Source: Pedobacter sp. D749
GTDB taxonomy: Bacteria > Bacteroidota > Bacteroidia > Sphingobacteriales > Sphingobacteriaceae
Assembly: GCF_019317285.1 (NCBI RefSeq)
Contig: NZ_CP079218.1
Location: forward strand, 2,108,001 to 2,172,000
Direction of reading: 5' to 3'
DNA: 64,000 nucleotides
The position numbers were made by a program, and so were the translations under genes. Shown here piece after piece: positions 35,666 to 44,250 of this stretch (positions are counted from its first letter, which is position 1; every line of letters begins with the position of its first letter). Below the pieces are notes generated by a model. That model ran no database searches, was not told where the DNA came from, and worked only from the letters and a program-made list of their open reading frames with translations.

Positions 35666-35792
35666 AAACAATCCCGAAAATGCTTAAAGTAACGATCGTA
35701 TTTACCGTGTAAAGGCAGTTGTTTCGGGGCTTTAAGTACAAGTTTGCAGGGAAACGTTTTGTTTTTCATTGGTTTATACCTGGGCTGCTTTG

Positions 35793-36281
35793 CTATCCCA
35801 GCCGTTTTTTCCAGTCTGCCTTCAGCGATTTGTAGACCGGGTTGGCCTCTGCCAGTTTATAGGCAGTATAGAATATTTCGGCAGACTGTGCTTTTTCTGC
35901 CGATCCGGTGCCGCGTTCCAGTGGCTTATAATCTTTGTCCTTGTCGTATTTCTTTCCGCCTTTGTAATTGGCGTACCGCCTGGCGCGGGTGTAGCCCATC
36001 TGCAGGTATTTTCTTGCCATGTCTGCCCCCACGAAATCATTTGCCCGGAGGTAATTACTGAACATGCCAAATATCTTTTCACTGCTTTTTTTTGCAACCT
36101 CTGGTGTCCTGAACCTCCAGAACTGGCCGATCTCAGATTTATAGGGTTCGCAGATCAGAACGCCTTGTTCGCCCTTGCCAACCCTGTATTTTTCGGGCTT
36201 GTCTTTATAATCGATGTCCTGTTTCCACGGGTATTTTTCGCTATCAAAGTCAAGGTATGATGGTTTTCTCTCGGCTGGCAT
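35793..36281 (-). CDS. DUF4385 family protein
   Basis: A 162-residue protein matching DUF4385: YPWKQDIDYKDKPEKYRVGKGEQGVL near residues 17-42 (motif cited in part), IGQFWRFRTPEVAKKSSEKIF near 52 and MARKYLQMGYTRARRYANYKGG near 88. It is basic and soluble. Function is unknown. The opposite-strand frames over this gene are shadows. Confidence 0.8.
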   Translation of the reverse strand: MPAERKPSYLDFDSEKYPWKQDIDYKDKPEKYRVGKGEQGVLICEPYKSEIGQFWRFRTPEVAKKSSEKIFGMFSNYLRANDFVGADMARKYLQMGYTRARRYANYKGGKKYDKDKDYKPLERGTGSAEKAQSAEIFYTAYKLAEANPVYKSLKADWKKRLG

Positions 36282-36383
36282 AACTAAGCAACATGTCGGC
36301 TTATTGTTATGTTTTTATTACTTGTGGGGTTTTGCTAAAACCTTATAGGGTTGGTTGCTGTTTGTTAATAAAAATCATTCACC

Positions 36384-36842
36384 ATGGAAAACAATCAAGA
36401 GATCATTTCAGACCTAAAGGGTTTGGTATCCATCATCAACGATGGAAAAGAAGGATATAGTTCAGCAGCAGAATCCACCGATAATGTGGAGTTAAAAGCA
36501 GTGTTTTTGAAATATGTTGCAGAACGTGCCTTGTATGAAAACGACCTGAAGGCTCATCTGGAAAAACATGGCGGGGATTCGGATAACCAGGAGGGTGGAA
36601 TACTGGGAGCAATTCATAGAACCTGGATCGATATCAAGGAAGCGCTGACCGATAAAAGCGAGACCGCTGTGTTAAGTGCAGTCGTGACTGGTGAAAAGGC
36701 AGCACTCGAAAAGTATGACTTAGTCATAAAGGACAATGAACTCCATTCTGACCATTTAAATTTATTGACCACCCAGCGCAACGGTATTGCCGAAGCCTTA
36801 AAGGAGATCGAGGTTCTGGAGCAGAAATATTCGGACAAGTAG
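36384..36842 (+). CDS. PA2169/DUF2383 four-helix-bundle protein
   Basis: A 152-residue PA2169-type protein (ferritin-like DUF2383 fold). Seen: ISDLKGLVSIINDGKEGY near the N-terminus, ERALYENDLKAHLEKHGG near 47, AIHRTWIDIKEALT near 76 and TGEKAALEKYDLVIKD near 101, with acidic residues positioned as in the helical bundle. It is soluble. Family members are stress-associated, but their biochemical role is not known. A terminator-containing repeat (36896-36946) lies just downstream. Confidence 0.8.
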   Translation: MENNQEIISDLKGLVSIINDGKEGYSSAAESTDNVELKAVFLKYVAERALYENDLKAHLEKHGGDSDNQEGGILGAIHRTWIDIKEALTDKSETAVLSAVVTGEKAALEKYDLVIKDNELHSDHLNLLTTQRNGIAEALKEIEVLEQKYSDK

Positions 36843-36895
36843 TTTCGTTTTGCGGAGCTGAAATAGCTGTAACAGCCAGACGTTAAATTATTTTT

Positions 36896-36946
36896 GAGCG
36901 TTAATTTATAAGCGGGAAGGGCCTTTGGTTTTTCCCGCTTTCTTTT
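36896..36946 (+). terminator. repeat element with terminator hairpin, copy 3
   Basis: GAGCGTTAATTTAT is followed by AGCGGGAA...TTCCCGCT and a T-rich run. It matches 38666-38716 closely. The same GAGCGTTAATTTA tag occurs in the longer elements at 7005 and 29567. It ends the PA2169-like transcript and also overlaps the 3' end of the convergent TPR gene. Confidence 0.7.
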
Positions 36947-37460
36947 TTGCTGGCCTGGATGTTGTAGCGGCGGTTTGCTTAGGCTTTGCGGGTGCAGGAG
37001 CTGCACTTTTTGGCGATTTGCTTACAGGCTTTTTTGACGGTCTTTTCTTCTTCCGTGCATTTTTGATGCGGTATTCGAGTAGGTACAACCTGGTCTGCCA
37101 TTTCCCGATGATGGTGTCGTCGCTTTTTGGAAGACCGGTTGGTTCTAAAAGACCGAGTACATGGGCCAGTTCCCGGGTGCTGTCTGCCTTGGCCTGGTTC
37201 TCTTTCAGCCAATCTTGTTGTTTGGTTTCGTAGGATTTCCGGTATTCGGCAATGGCCAGTTTGATAAGCTTCACCTCATCTTCTTTTGATTTCGCTTTGC
37301 GCAAAAGCACCATCTGCCTGTTCCATGCGTGGGAATTGGCAGGATCTGTGATTGCAGATTTCCGGTAAAGTTTTAATGCGGCGGCATCATCGCCTGCTCT
37401 TTCCAGTTCGAGCGCAGCAGCAAACTGCTCCTTTGACCGTATCTGTTTTCTTCTTGACAT
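36906..37460 (-). CDS. TPR-like protein with basic tail
   Basis: A 184-residue soluble protein. Residues 9-45 form one TPR-like pair (AAALELERAGDDAAALKLYRKSAITDP, cited in part). Then a long charged helix leads to a Lys/Ala/Pro-rich tail (residues 140-184) that resembles histone-like or nucleic-acid-binding tails. Its stop and last nine or so residues lie inside the repeat element at 36896-36946, so the C-terminus was shaped by that insertion. The role is unknown. A nucleoid or scaffolding function is only a guess. Confidence 0.65.
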   Translation of the reverse strand: MSRRKQIRSKEQFAAALELERAGDDAAALKLYRKSAITDPANSHAWNRQMVLLRKAKSKEDEVKLIKLAIAEYRKSYETKQQDWLKENQAKADSTRELAHVLGLLEPTGLPKSDDTIIGKWQTRLYLLEYRIKNARKKKRPSKKPVSKSPKSAAPAPAKPKQTAATTSRPAKKKAGKTKGPSRL

Positions 37461-37580
37461 GACTGATTTTGGAACAATTAGCCCGGGCTATTGTTTGCTG
37501 AAGGGTTGTAGAGGTTATGACTACACGATGACCTTTGCGCTGTAGGAGTAATGGTAACTTTGGATTTAGCAATTCATGAA

Positions 37581-38603
37581 ATGAAGAAAATCGGATTTTT
37601 ATCGTTCGGCCATTGGTCGGACCATCCCTCATATCAGGCGCGTACCGCTGGTGATACTTTGCTGCAATCCATCGATCTTGCCGTTGCGGCCGAAGAGATT
37701 GGCCTTGACGGAGCGTATTTCAGGGTACACCATTTTGCAAGGCAATTGGCATCACCCTTCCCGCTGCTTTCGGCAATTGGCGCAAAAACTTCTAAGATCG
37801 AAATCGGAACGGGCGTGATCGATATGCGCTATGAAAACCCCTTATATATGGTTGAGGATGCTGGTGCGGCCGACCTCATCTCTGGTGGCAGGTTACAACT
37901 GGGCATCAGCAGGGGTTCTCCCGAGCAGGTAATCGATGGCTGGCGGTATTTCGGTTTCGCACCAAAAGATGGGGAGAACGATACTGATATGGGAAGGCAA
38001 AAGGCTTTGGAGTTTCTGGAAAGATTGAAAGGCGAAGGTTTTGCAAGGCCTAATCCAAATCCAATGTTTCCCAATCCTCCTGGACTGTTAAGGCTGGAAC
38101 CATATTCCGAGGGACTGCGTGACCGTATCTGGTGGGGAGCTGCTTCCAATGCGACTGCCGTTTGGGCGGCAGAGAACGGAATGTACCTGCAGAGTTCTAC
38201 TTTAAAGTTTGATGAAAATGGAAAGCCCTTCAGTATCCAGCAGGCCGAGCAGATCAGGCTGTACAAGGAAGCCTGGAAAAAAGCGGGACACGATCGCGAG
38301 CCAAGGGTTTCTGTCAGCCGTTCAATATTTGCGCTGATGAACGATCAGGACAGGTATTATTTCGGGCAACAGGGAAAAGGGACGGATAGTTTTGGCTATA
38401 TCGAGCCAACCCAAAGGGCGGTTTTCGGTCGGGGATATGCTGCAGAACCCGATCAGCTCATAAAGGAACTGGCTGCCGACGAGGCGATACAGGAAGCGGA
38501 TACGGTACTACTAACCATTCCAAACACCTTAGGCGTAGATTACAATATCCATGTGTTATCTGCTATTCTGGAGCACGTTGCGCCCGGACTTGGCTGGAGA
38601 TAG
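37581..38603 (+). CDS. LLM-class flavin-dependent oxidoreductase
   Basis: A 340-residue luciferase-like monooxygenase family protein. Seen: MKKIGFLSFGHW at the N-terminus, EIGLDGAYFRVHHF near 46, SKIEIGTGVIDMRYENPLYMVEDAG near 75 (part cited), and the conserved LQLGISRGSPEQVIDG near 105. The first ATG of the frame is ten codons earlier, but the one at 37581 begins the conserved strand. Known: these enzymes use FMN with O2. Substrate unknown. A terminator-bearing repeat lies 62 bp after the stop. Confidence 0.8.
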   Translation: MKKIGFLSFGHWSDHPSYQARTAGDTLLQSIDLAVAAEEIGLDGAYFRVHHFARQLASPFPLLSAIGAKTSKIEIGTGVIDMRYENPLYMVEDAGAADLISGGRLQLGISRGSPEQVIDGWRYFGFAPKDGENDTDMGRQKALEFLERLKGEGFARPNPNPMFPNPPGLLRLEPYSEGLRDRIWWGAASNATAVWAAENGMYLQSSTLKFDENGKPFSIQQAEQIRLYKEAWKKAGHDREPRVSVSRSIFALMNDQDRYYFGQQGKGTDSFGYIEPTQRAVFGRGYAAEPDQLIKELAADEAIQEADTVLLTIPNTLGVDYNIHVLSAILEHVAPGLGWR

Positions 38604-38665
38604 ATTAATTTGATTTTTTTTAAATCTCACAAAACAAATTGCTCGCAATAGCGTTTATATTTAGA

Positions 38666-38716
38666 GAGCGTTAATTTAGATGAGCGGGAAGAGCCTTTGG
38701 TTTTTCCCGCTTTCTT
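38666..38716 (+). terminator. repeat element with terminator hairpin, copy 4
   Basis: Matches 36896-36946: GAGCGTTAATTTAGAT then AGCGGGAA...TTCCCGCT and a T-rich tail. Likely ends the LLM transcript. Confidence 0.7.
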
Positions 38717-38772
38717 GTTTTATCGTGTATTTACAGCGTAAGAAAAGGACGTTAAGAGCGAGAGCAGGATAG

Positions 38773-38997
38773 TTAAAGCTTTGGCGTTTGTGGGCTATAA
38801 TTGGGCACCGGTTGTTGAAACGCTTCGCTAATCATCCCTTTTACTTCATACCTGCTGTTGAATATCAGTTTATCTGATATTTTCACTTTCATAGCGAGCT
38901 TCAAAGCGCTTACTGCCCATTCTGCAAGCTTTTTGCTGTCTAACTGGGTGAGTAACTTTTCTGCTAAAACTTCAAGCGTTAATTCCTCCACTGTCAT
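38773..38997 (-). CDS. hypothetical protein, 74 aa
   Basis: A 74-residue soluble protein: MTVEELTLEVLAEKLLTQL, a helical first half and a short Pro/Gln tail. No family recognised. It stands alone. The frame is short but the amphipathic helix pattern looks real. Confidence 0.4.
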   Translation of the reverse strand: MTVEELTLEVLAEKLLTQLDSKKLAEWAVSALKLAMKVKISDKLIFNSRYEVKGMISEAFQQPVPNYSPQTPKL

Positions 38998-39027
38998 TTA
39001 TCCAAGATAGAGATTTTGGTGGAGAAT

Positions 39028-39186
39028 ATGTTGGAGGCCCAGGTTTATATCTGGCCTGGGAATTATACAATAATGCCAAAGGCAGTGGTGGATAGCGATT
39101 TGGCCAAGATTCTGGTAAACCTTTGTTTATTGCTGCAACTGATAAAGCTGTTAGGGGATTATCCGTCTAATATGTGCAGCTTTTAA
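39028..39186 (+). CDS. possible small protein, 52 aa
   Basis: An ATG preceded by GGTGGAGA opens a 52-residue frame (MLEAQVYIWPGN, then a Leu-rich helix) ending at TAA 39184-39186. A terminator starts 6 bp later. The RBS and terminator favour expression, but there is no family match and the frame is short. Confidence 0.3.
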   Translation: MLEAQVYIWPGNYTIMPKAVVDSDLAKILVNLCLLLQLIKLLGDYPSNMCSF

Positions 39187-39191
39187 GCTAA

Positions 39192-39224
39192 AACCAAACC
39201 GCCCACAAAAGTGTCGGTTTGGTT
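39192..39224 (+). terminator. terminator hairpin
   Basis: AACCAAACCG and CGGTTTGGTT form a 10-bp stem followed by TTTTTTC. It lies just after the small frame at 39028-39186. Confidence 0.65.
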
Positions 39225-39335
39225 TTTTCGATCCCTGAGCTCAGCGGCATAAAGAATTGAAATGGAATCTCTTTTCCTTCAAAAAATACGGGATGTAAGA
39301 CCGCACCTTTGGCTGATTACAAACTGTATTTAAGC

Positions 39336-40562
39336 TCATTTGAAATCGAAAACTATTTCCCATTGGTGATCACCCACCTTCAAGGCCATATCTCTATTCT
39401 CTGGGAACAGTTTTTTTGTTGGGTCAAAAGGATTATTGAAGTTAAAATCTTTTGTTTTTTCAAGATCCGCAGGGTCGAGTTTGATTGGAGTCTTAGAGAA
39501 TTTAAATAATTTGACGATTTTGCGCAGTATCTTAGCCTTGAGCGGTGAACCGGTAACTACCAGTGAATCCGCAATCGGAACCATCGTCATTTCCAATGTG
39601 GCCGATTCGGAATCGGACCGTAGTACAGGCAGCAGCTTGATACCAATGTTCGAAAACAGTATATTAATTTTAGGTCTGCGCCCCAGAAACCTCCTTAAAT
39701 GAACTGAACCTTCTGCACCGATATCCATCGAATTATCACTGTTCAATTTTACATAGTTTAGCTTTACAATGCGATAATGATTTCTGGTTACGTCAAAGTC
39801 TTTTTCTTTTTTATCTAAACTAATACGTATTCCACTAGTGCTGTCAAGTGATTTGTTGATGAGGCTTTTTACGAAATCTTCTTTGAAAATGAAAGCTGCA
39901 GCATTGACCGGTATACTTTGGTCAACAGCATTATCTATAGCATTCTGGTAAGTTACCCCCACGCTATTTGCATTGATGAAAAGCTTGGTGTTTAAGTGTG
40001 CTGTTGTGATATTTAAAGAGGTTAAATCCGATTTTGCAACTTTGGCTTTTGATTTGATTAGATCTGAAAGTTTAAAGGTCTGCGAGAATTTAGAAACAAT
40101 GGCATCTTGTAGGTAATAGCACAATGTTTCATCCAGTTTAGGTAACAGGTTGTCAACGTCCAGATAGACTAATTTTAATTTTAAGGTTATCGACCCATCA
40201 CCGTTATCAGCGATGAGTATCTGTGATCTTAATTTTTTAACATTGATAGTAGCAGAGACCCTCATTCCCAATGATGGCTGATTGTGCCTGATTTTGGCAT
40301 CATTTAGTTCAATAATCAGTGTGTTTGTTTCTGGGTCAAATTTGAGTGTGCCGGATTTAACGGAAGCAATCTGAAAAGGCTTTTCATATGTAGCATTTTT
40401 GGTAATCGGTATATCGTCTTGCAAAAGACGAGCTACGATTTTAGGCAATAGGGTAGCATTAACATTGAGGCTTGCAATAGCAGCCCGTTTTGTGTGTTCC
40501 GGCATTTTTACCTTGGCTGGAAATCCGTTGGTTGTGAGTAGCAAATACCTCAAGAATATCAT
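39336..40562 (-). CDS. downstream part of a frame-split secreted protein, 408 aa
   Basis: This frame lacks a signal peptide. Its first ten residues (MIFLRYLLLTTNG) arise from out-of-frame reading of the upstream gene's sequence. From about residue 15 it reads as beta-rich domains: PFQIASVKSGTLKFDP, ILIADNGDGSITLKLKLVYL, NHYRIVKLNYVKLNSDNSMDIGAEG. No domain is recognised, though the layout resembles the DUF4403-like lipid-binding families. It overlaps 40459-41067 on the same strand by 104 bases in a different frame. The two probably form one gene with a frameshift in about 40500-40560. Confidence 0.5.
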   Translation of the reverse strand: MIFLRYLLLTTNGFPAKVKMPEHTKRAAIASLNVNATLLPKIVARLLQDDIPITKNATYEKPFQIASVKSGTLKFDPETNTLIIELNDAKIRHNQPSLGMRVSATINVKKLRSQILIADNGDGSITLKLKLVYLDVDNLLPKLDETLCYYLQDAIVSKFSQTFKLSDLIKSKAKVAKSDLTSLNITTAHLNTKLFINANSVGVTYQNAIDNAVDQSIPVNAAAFIFKEDFVKSLINKSLDSTSGIRISLDKKEKDFDVTRNHYRIVKLNYVKLNSDNSMDIGAEGSVHLRRFLGRRPKINILFSNIGIKLLPVLRSDSESATLEMTMVPIADSLVVTGSPLKAKILRKIVKLFKFSKTPIKLDPADLEKTKDFNFNNPFDPTKKLFPENRDMALKVGDHQWEIVFDFK

Positions 40563-41067
40563 TTTGAATATTTGTGCTCTTTACATATAGTCTTTCCAGT
40601 TCGGCTATACCATTACTGTTAAGGCTAATGTAGTCAGACATGGCTTTATCTACATTGGGTGGTAAAGTAACCCCCATAGTGGAGAGTGATGCATTTTTTA
40701 TTTTAATCAGGTTTTCATCTATTGGCTCGGCAATATCCTGGTATAAATTTACCGCTTCAAGCGATATGTCAGAAATCAAGCCATTATTGTCACTGTAAAT
40801 TTGTATTAACTGGCCGTTAACCTTAGCTGCTTCTCCGAAAAGTTTTGTCGTTAGAACTTTTGCTTCTTCGGGAATAATTTTACCGGTTTCATCCAGTACC
40901 TTCTGGACACCTTTAGTGAGCCCTTCGAATGGTTTATTGCCTATTGTAATTTTTGGCTTACTAATAGTCAAGCTTGGTGTTCTCAGTGGTCCAATAGTAA
41001 TTCTCGGCCATTGGGCTGTTGCATGGACATAAGCGAGCAACAGTAAGAGAGTAATTGTATATTTCAT
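40459..41067 (-). CDS. upstream part of a frame-split secreted protein, 202 aa
   Basis: It starts with a good signal peptide (MKYTITLLLLLAYVHATAQ). The mature part is helical with repeated ITIG and LTISKPKITIG motifs. Its last 20 residues (NQRISSQGKNAGTHKTGC...) look unlike the rest and overlap the next frame. Taken with 39336-40562, the intact protein would be about 590 residues and exported. The sequence does not say which frame is real after 40560, so a programmed or accidental frameshift is equally possible. Confidence 0.55.
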   Translation of the reverse strand: MKYTITLLLLLAYVHATAQWPRITIGPLRTPSLTISKPKITIGNKPFEGLTKGVQKVLDETGKIIPEEAKVLTTKLFGEAAKVNGQLIQIYSDNNGLISDISLEAVNLYQDIAEPIDENLIKIKNASLSTMGVTLPPNVDKAMSDYISLNSNGIAELERLYVKSTNIQNDILEVFATHNQRISSQGKNAGTHKTGCYCKPQC

Positions 41068-41499
41068 AATTATAGAGTTTGATGAGGGTCAATAACCACC
41101 GAATAAGTTCTGGTATTTTTATTTAAATTTCTGTTTATCAGATGTTTGTCAAGAATATTACTAAATGTTAAAATATAAAATACCCGCTATTAGGTATTTT
41201 GCTGATTGCTACTTACAATATTGTTTTCAAAAAAGAATTATAGTGACTTCACAGTGCTTTTTTTCGAAATGACCCTTTATTATAGAATTAAATTTTGTTA
41301 GAGCGTTCTGTGGAAGCCCGGTTTACCGAAATCTGATTTTTATTTGGCTTTAGTAGAGGCTTTGGGGAGTTTTAGGCCAAGCCAGCTATCTGCCGAAACT
41401 GTTGCACCTTTTAAAAATAGGTAGTAAACCTGTAAATAACTTACTCTCAAAATGATGAAATGTTTATATTACGGACATCTATTAATTAATTTCTCATAT

Positions 41500-43035
41500 A
41501 TGCCTTCAATTGCAAGATTCCACGAAAAAATTATTGACAACCTTATCCAGCGGCGCAAGACTAACCCCAACCTCCATTTTGCACCAAGACAGCGGAACAC
41601 TAATGGGCGGCTAGCAGCTGGTTATTGGTTTTTAGGGAATGAGTATTATGCATTTGTGAGTCTTTGGAATGGCCGGGACTGGAAGGAGAAGGTTAATTGT
41701 ATAGGCTTCGTAGTACTGCATAATAAGGTGAACTATATTGAGCTTTCTGCTCAGGGTTGTCCTGAGGTAGTGCCCTTTTTGGAGAAATTGGCTAAACTTG
41801 AACCTGGACTAGTCCGGTCGGACAAGAAGAATAAGTGGTTTAAGTATTTTGACAACCATGATTACATGAATAACTTTGATTATTTTGTTGAGGTGTTCAA
41901 GCCTAAAGTGGACGCACTGATTGCATCAGAACAGCCGCCTAAAATCTCTGTGATCACGGCGCTTGAATTTTCCTACTTTGGGCAAAAGGCAATTAATGCC
42001 CGTTTAAGGCAGGTGGCCTTTGGTCGAGTGAACAAGATTACCCGGCTTTCCTGGAATACCAATTCCTGGCGCTCACCTTCAGGAATTGTAGGTAAATCAA
42101 GGAATCAGGATACCCATGAAGGTAAATACGGCTTCGGGTTTGAGGAGTGGCTGTTTGATTTTTCGATGGGGCTTGATGGTTTTAAGTACGGCTTTATCAA
42201 GGGTTTTGAGTCTAAAAATGATATCCATGCAGGAAAGATTTACAACGTACATCTATATAGCCAGAACAATCTTGGGAGCTACTTTTTTTTGGGGCATATT
42301 AAAGGGGTAGAAGGTATTTCAATGGTTGATTCTGCTGGTATCTATGATAAGTATAAATCCAATGGCTGGTTGGGGGAGATGGAGAAAACACTATTGCAGG
42401 TAGAGGCGGATTTAGGAGCGTTCAGAACAGTTGACCCGAAAGTATTTGTAAATATACGCTTTAAGGTAGCGGATGTAGTGCTTCTGGAAGATATGGAGGA
42501 ACTGGCATGGGATGATGACAATGTGACGACGGACCGGTTTAAGTTGCTTCCATTTAAAGGAAGGGTAGTGGCAAAAGTAGAGCCTTTGGTTGCGCACGAG
42601 GATTTAGGTAATTTTAAGAATACCGAGCTCAGGAAAAGGGTCTTTAATGGAGAGCAGGTCTATGATCCCTATCATGATAAAATGCAGAATGCTATTGTTG
42701 AACATTTGAGATCGGATCTGCGCTATGGTTATGTTGGTGTTCATATCGAGAAAGGGAGAGTTGATGTGAAAGCGGTAAATGCTACCGGAGAATGGGATTA
42801 TTTTGAGATCAAGACGGAGAACCCGAAACGTTGTATCCGGACCGCACTTGGCCAGGTGATGGAGTATGCTTATTTCCCTTCTGCGGAGCGGGCGACCCGG
42901 ATTATTGTAGTGGGGGATACGGAGCCTGATCCTGATACAGTTAGATATCTGGATTATTTGCGCGAGCGTTTTTCGCTTCCGCTTACTTATAGATACTTTA
43001 ATTTTGAGATAGGGGTTCTATCGGATGATTATTAA
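41500..43035 (+). CDS. PD-(D/E)XK-type nuclease, probable defence protein
   Basis: About 511 residues from ATG 41500 (MPSIARFHEKII). A longer version from 41452 adds 16 hydrophobic residues that I doubt. The C-terminal domain (from about residue 400) has the nuclease layout: NAIVEHLRSDL, GRVDVKA, DYFEIKTENPKR and LGQVMEYAYF, that is E, D, ExK and a Q..EY motif. The middle has HEGKYGFGFEEWLFDF and FLGHIKGVEGISMV, which I do not place in a family but which are conserved-looking. No methyltransferase adjoins. Inference: a restriction-like or type-IV-like nuclease, part of an island with 43342-46956. Confidence 0.65.
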   Translation: MPSIARFHEKIIDNLIQRRKTNPNLHFAPRQRNTNGRLAAGYWFLGNEYYAFVSLWNGRDWKEKVNCIGFVVLHNKVNYIELSAQGCPEVVPFLEKLAKLEPGLVRSDKKNKWFKYFDNHDYMNNFDYFVEVFKPKVDALIASEQPPKISVITALEFSYFGQKAINARLRQVAFGRVNKITRLSWNTNSWRSPSGIVGKSRNQDTHEGKYGFGFEEWLFDFSMGLDGFKYGFIKGFESKNDIHAGKIYNVHLYSQNNLGSYFFLGHIKGVEGISMVDSAGIYDKYKSNGWLGEMEKTLLQVEADLGAFRTVDPKVFVNIRFKVADVVLLEDMEELAWDDDNVTTDRFKLLPFKGRVVAKVEPLVAHEDLGNFKNTELRKRVFNGEQVYDPYHDKMQNAIVEHLRSDLRYGYVGVHIEKGRVDVKAVNATGEWDYFEIKTENPKRCIRTALGQVMEYAYFPSAERATRIIVVGDTEPDPDTVRYLDYLRERFSLPLTYRYFNFEIGVLSDDY

Positions 43036-43341
43036 AGTTAACATCTTCTTTCTGTTTTTGCCCTTGAACTTGTGACTCAATAATGACAGGCTGTCGTGGA
43101 TTAAATAAATGCAGTGGCTCTGTGTTATGGATATATTATTAGCTTTTATCGATTAATGTGGTCCAAAGCCATGACTGTACTAATATGTTTGGTATTTTTA
43201 TTATTAATGCATTGATAATTAGTATATAATTGTGCAAAACTTATATTGCTATTATGTTTAGTTTTCTATAGATTTGTTATAAAGGTTTTGGATTGTAGGA
43301 TTAATAATGCTTAATTTCTATGCTTTTGTAAAACAAATTAT

Positions 43342-44064
43342 ATGGAACAAGCACAGGAAATAAAGGTTGTTAAAGTCGTACAAGATCCTAGAATTTCATT
43401 GAAGCAATTTTCTAGATATAACAAGGCTACTGAAAAGGGGAAAGAAAACATTTTAAAGGGTTGTAAGTATCCCAGTGGTTATGTCCCTAGGTTTTATGAG
43501 AAGGCAAGGAAGATTGTGTGTGACACTTTGGGGTCGAATTTCGATGATTATGAGTTATACTTTGATCAGTTTGTGAAGCAAGCTGCTGCTCTTAGGAAAG
43601 AAGCGATCGAATTTCCATCAGATAAGGATGAATATAAGAATAGAATCTGTTCTGCCAATGGTCTGATGGCGTTTGTTGCTATGGGAAAGCAAATAGTTCC
43701 CCTACTTCGCAAGTATGTTCTGAACTCAAATATTTCAAATAGGAGGGATGCCATTCAAATAGAAGGGGTTAAAATAGGGGCGGTAGCTGATATGCTTTTG
43801 TTTGAGAATGCAGGCGCTTCACAGGTTGGTTTGTTAAAATTTAATTTTACTAAGGCGCCAATGTCAAGACTCGAGGCTGAGTATATGCTGTATGTTTTAA
43901 GAAAGTTTTCGAAGGATAAGTACGGGATCAAGGTTGAATTAAAGGATTGTATTTTGGTGGATGTGTTTTCATCGAAAATATTTATCGCTACAGATGATGT
44001 ATTTATTGAGGAGCCTGCACGGCTAGCTTGTTTGGATATTAAAGGAAGATGGGTTGGGATTTAG
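43342..44064 (+). CDS. unknown protein, 240 aa, nuclease-fold-like
   Basis: A 240-residue soluble protein. It begins with a charged segment (VVKVVQDPRISLKQFSRYNKA). Near 148 comes IEGVKIGAVADMLLFENAG, followed by VGLLKFNFTKAPMSR near 170: a D then G-x-x-K spacing like a PD-(D/E)XK core, but the match is weak. No family name can be given. It lies 306 bp after the nuclease gene in an otherwise empty gap and 186 bp before the DUF3800 gene, all on one strand. Confidence 0.5.
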   Translation: MEQAQEIKVVKVVQDPRISLKQFSRYNKATEKGKENILKGCKYPSGYVPRFYEKARKIVCDTLGSNFDDYELYFDQFVKQAAALRKEAIEFPSDKDEYKNRICSANGLMAFVAMGKQIVPLLRKYVLNSNISNRRDAIQIEGVKIGAVADMLLFENAGASQVGLLKFNFTKAPMSRLEAEYMLYVLRKFSKDKYGIKVELKDCILVDVFSSKIFIATDDVFIEEPARLACLDIKGRWVGI

Positions 44065-44250
44065 ATATTCTATTTCAATGCTTCTAAATGATCATTTATT
44101 TATGGAATTTTAATTCCGGAAGAAACTTGGTCGTTAACATGCTAGCAGAATAATAGGCCATCTTAGTTAAGCTTTTACGGTTAACCGTATTTTTATTCTA
44201 AAGAAGACCTTTACCTTACGACTATAATTTGTAAAATTAATTCTCTAGCA

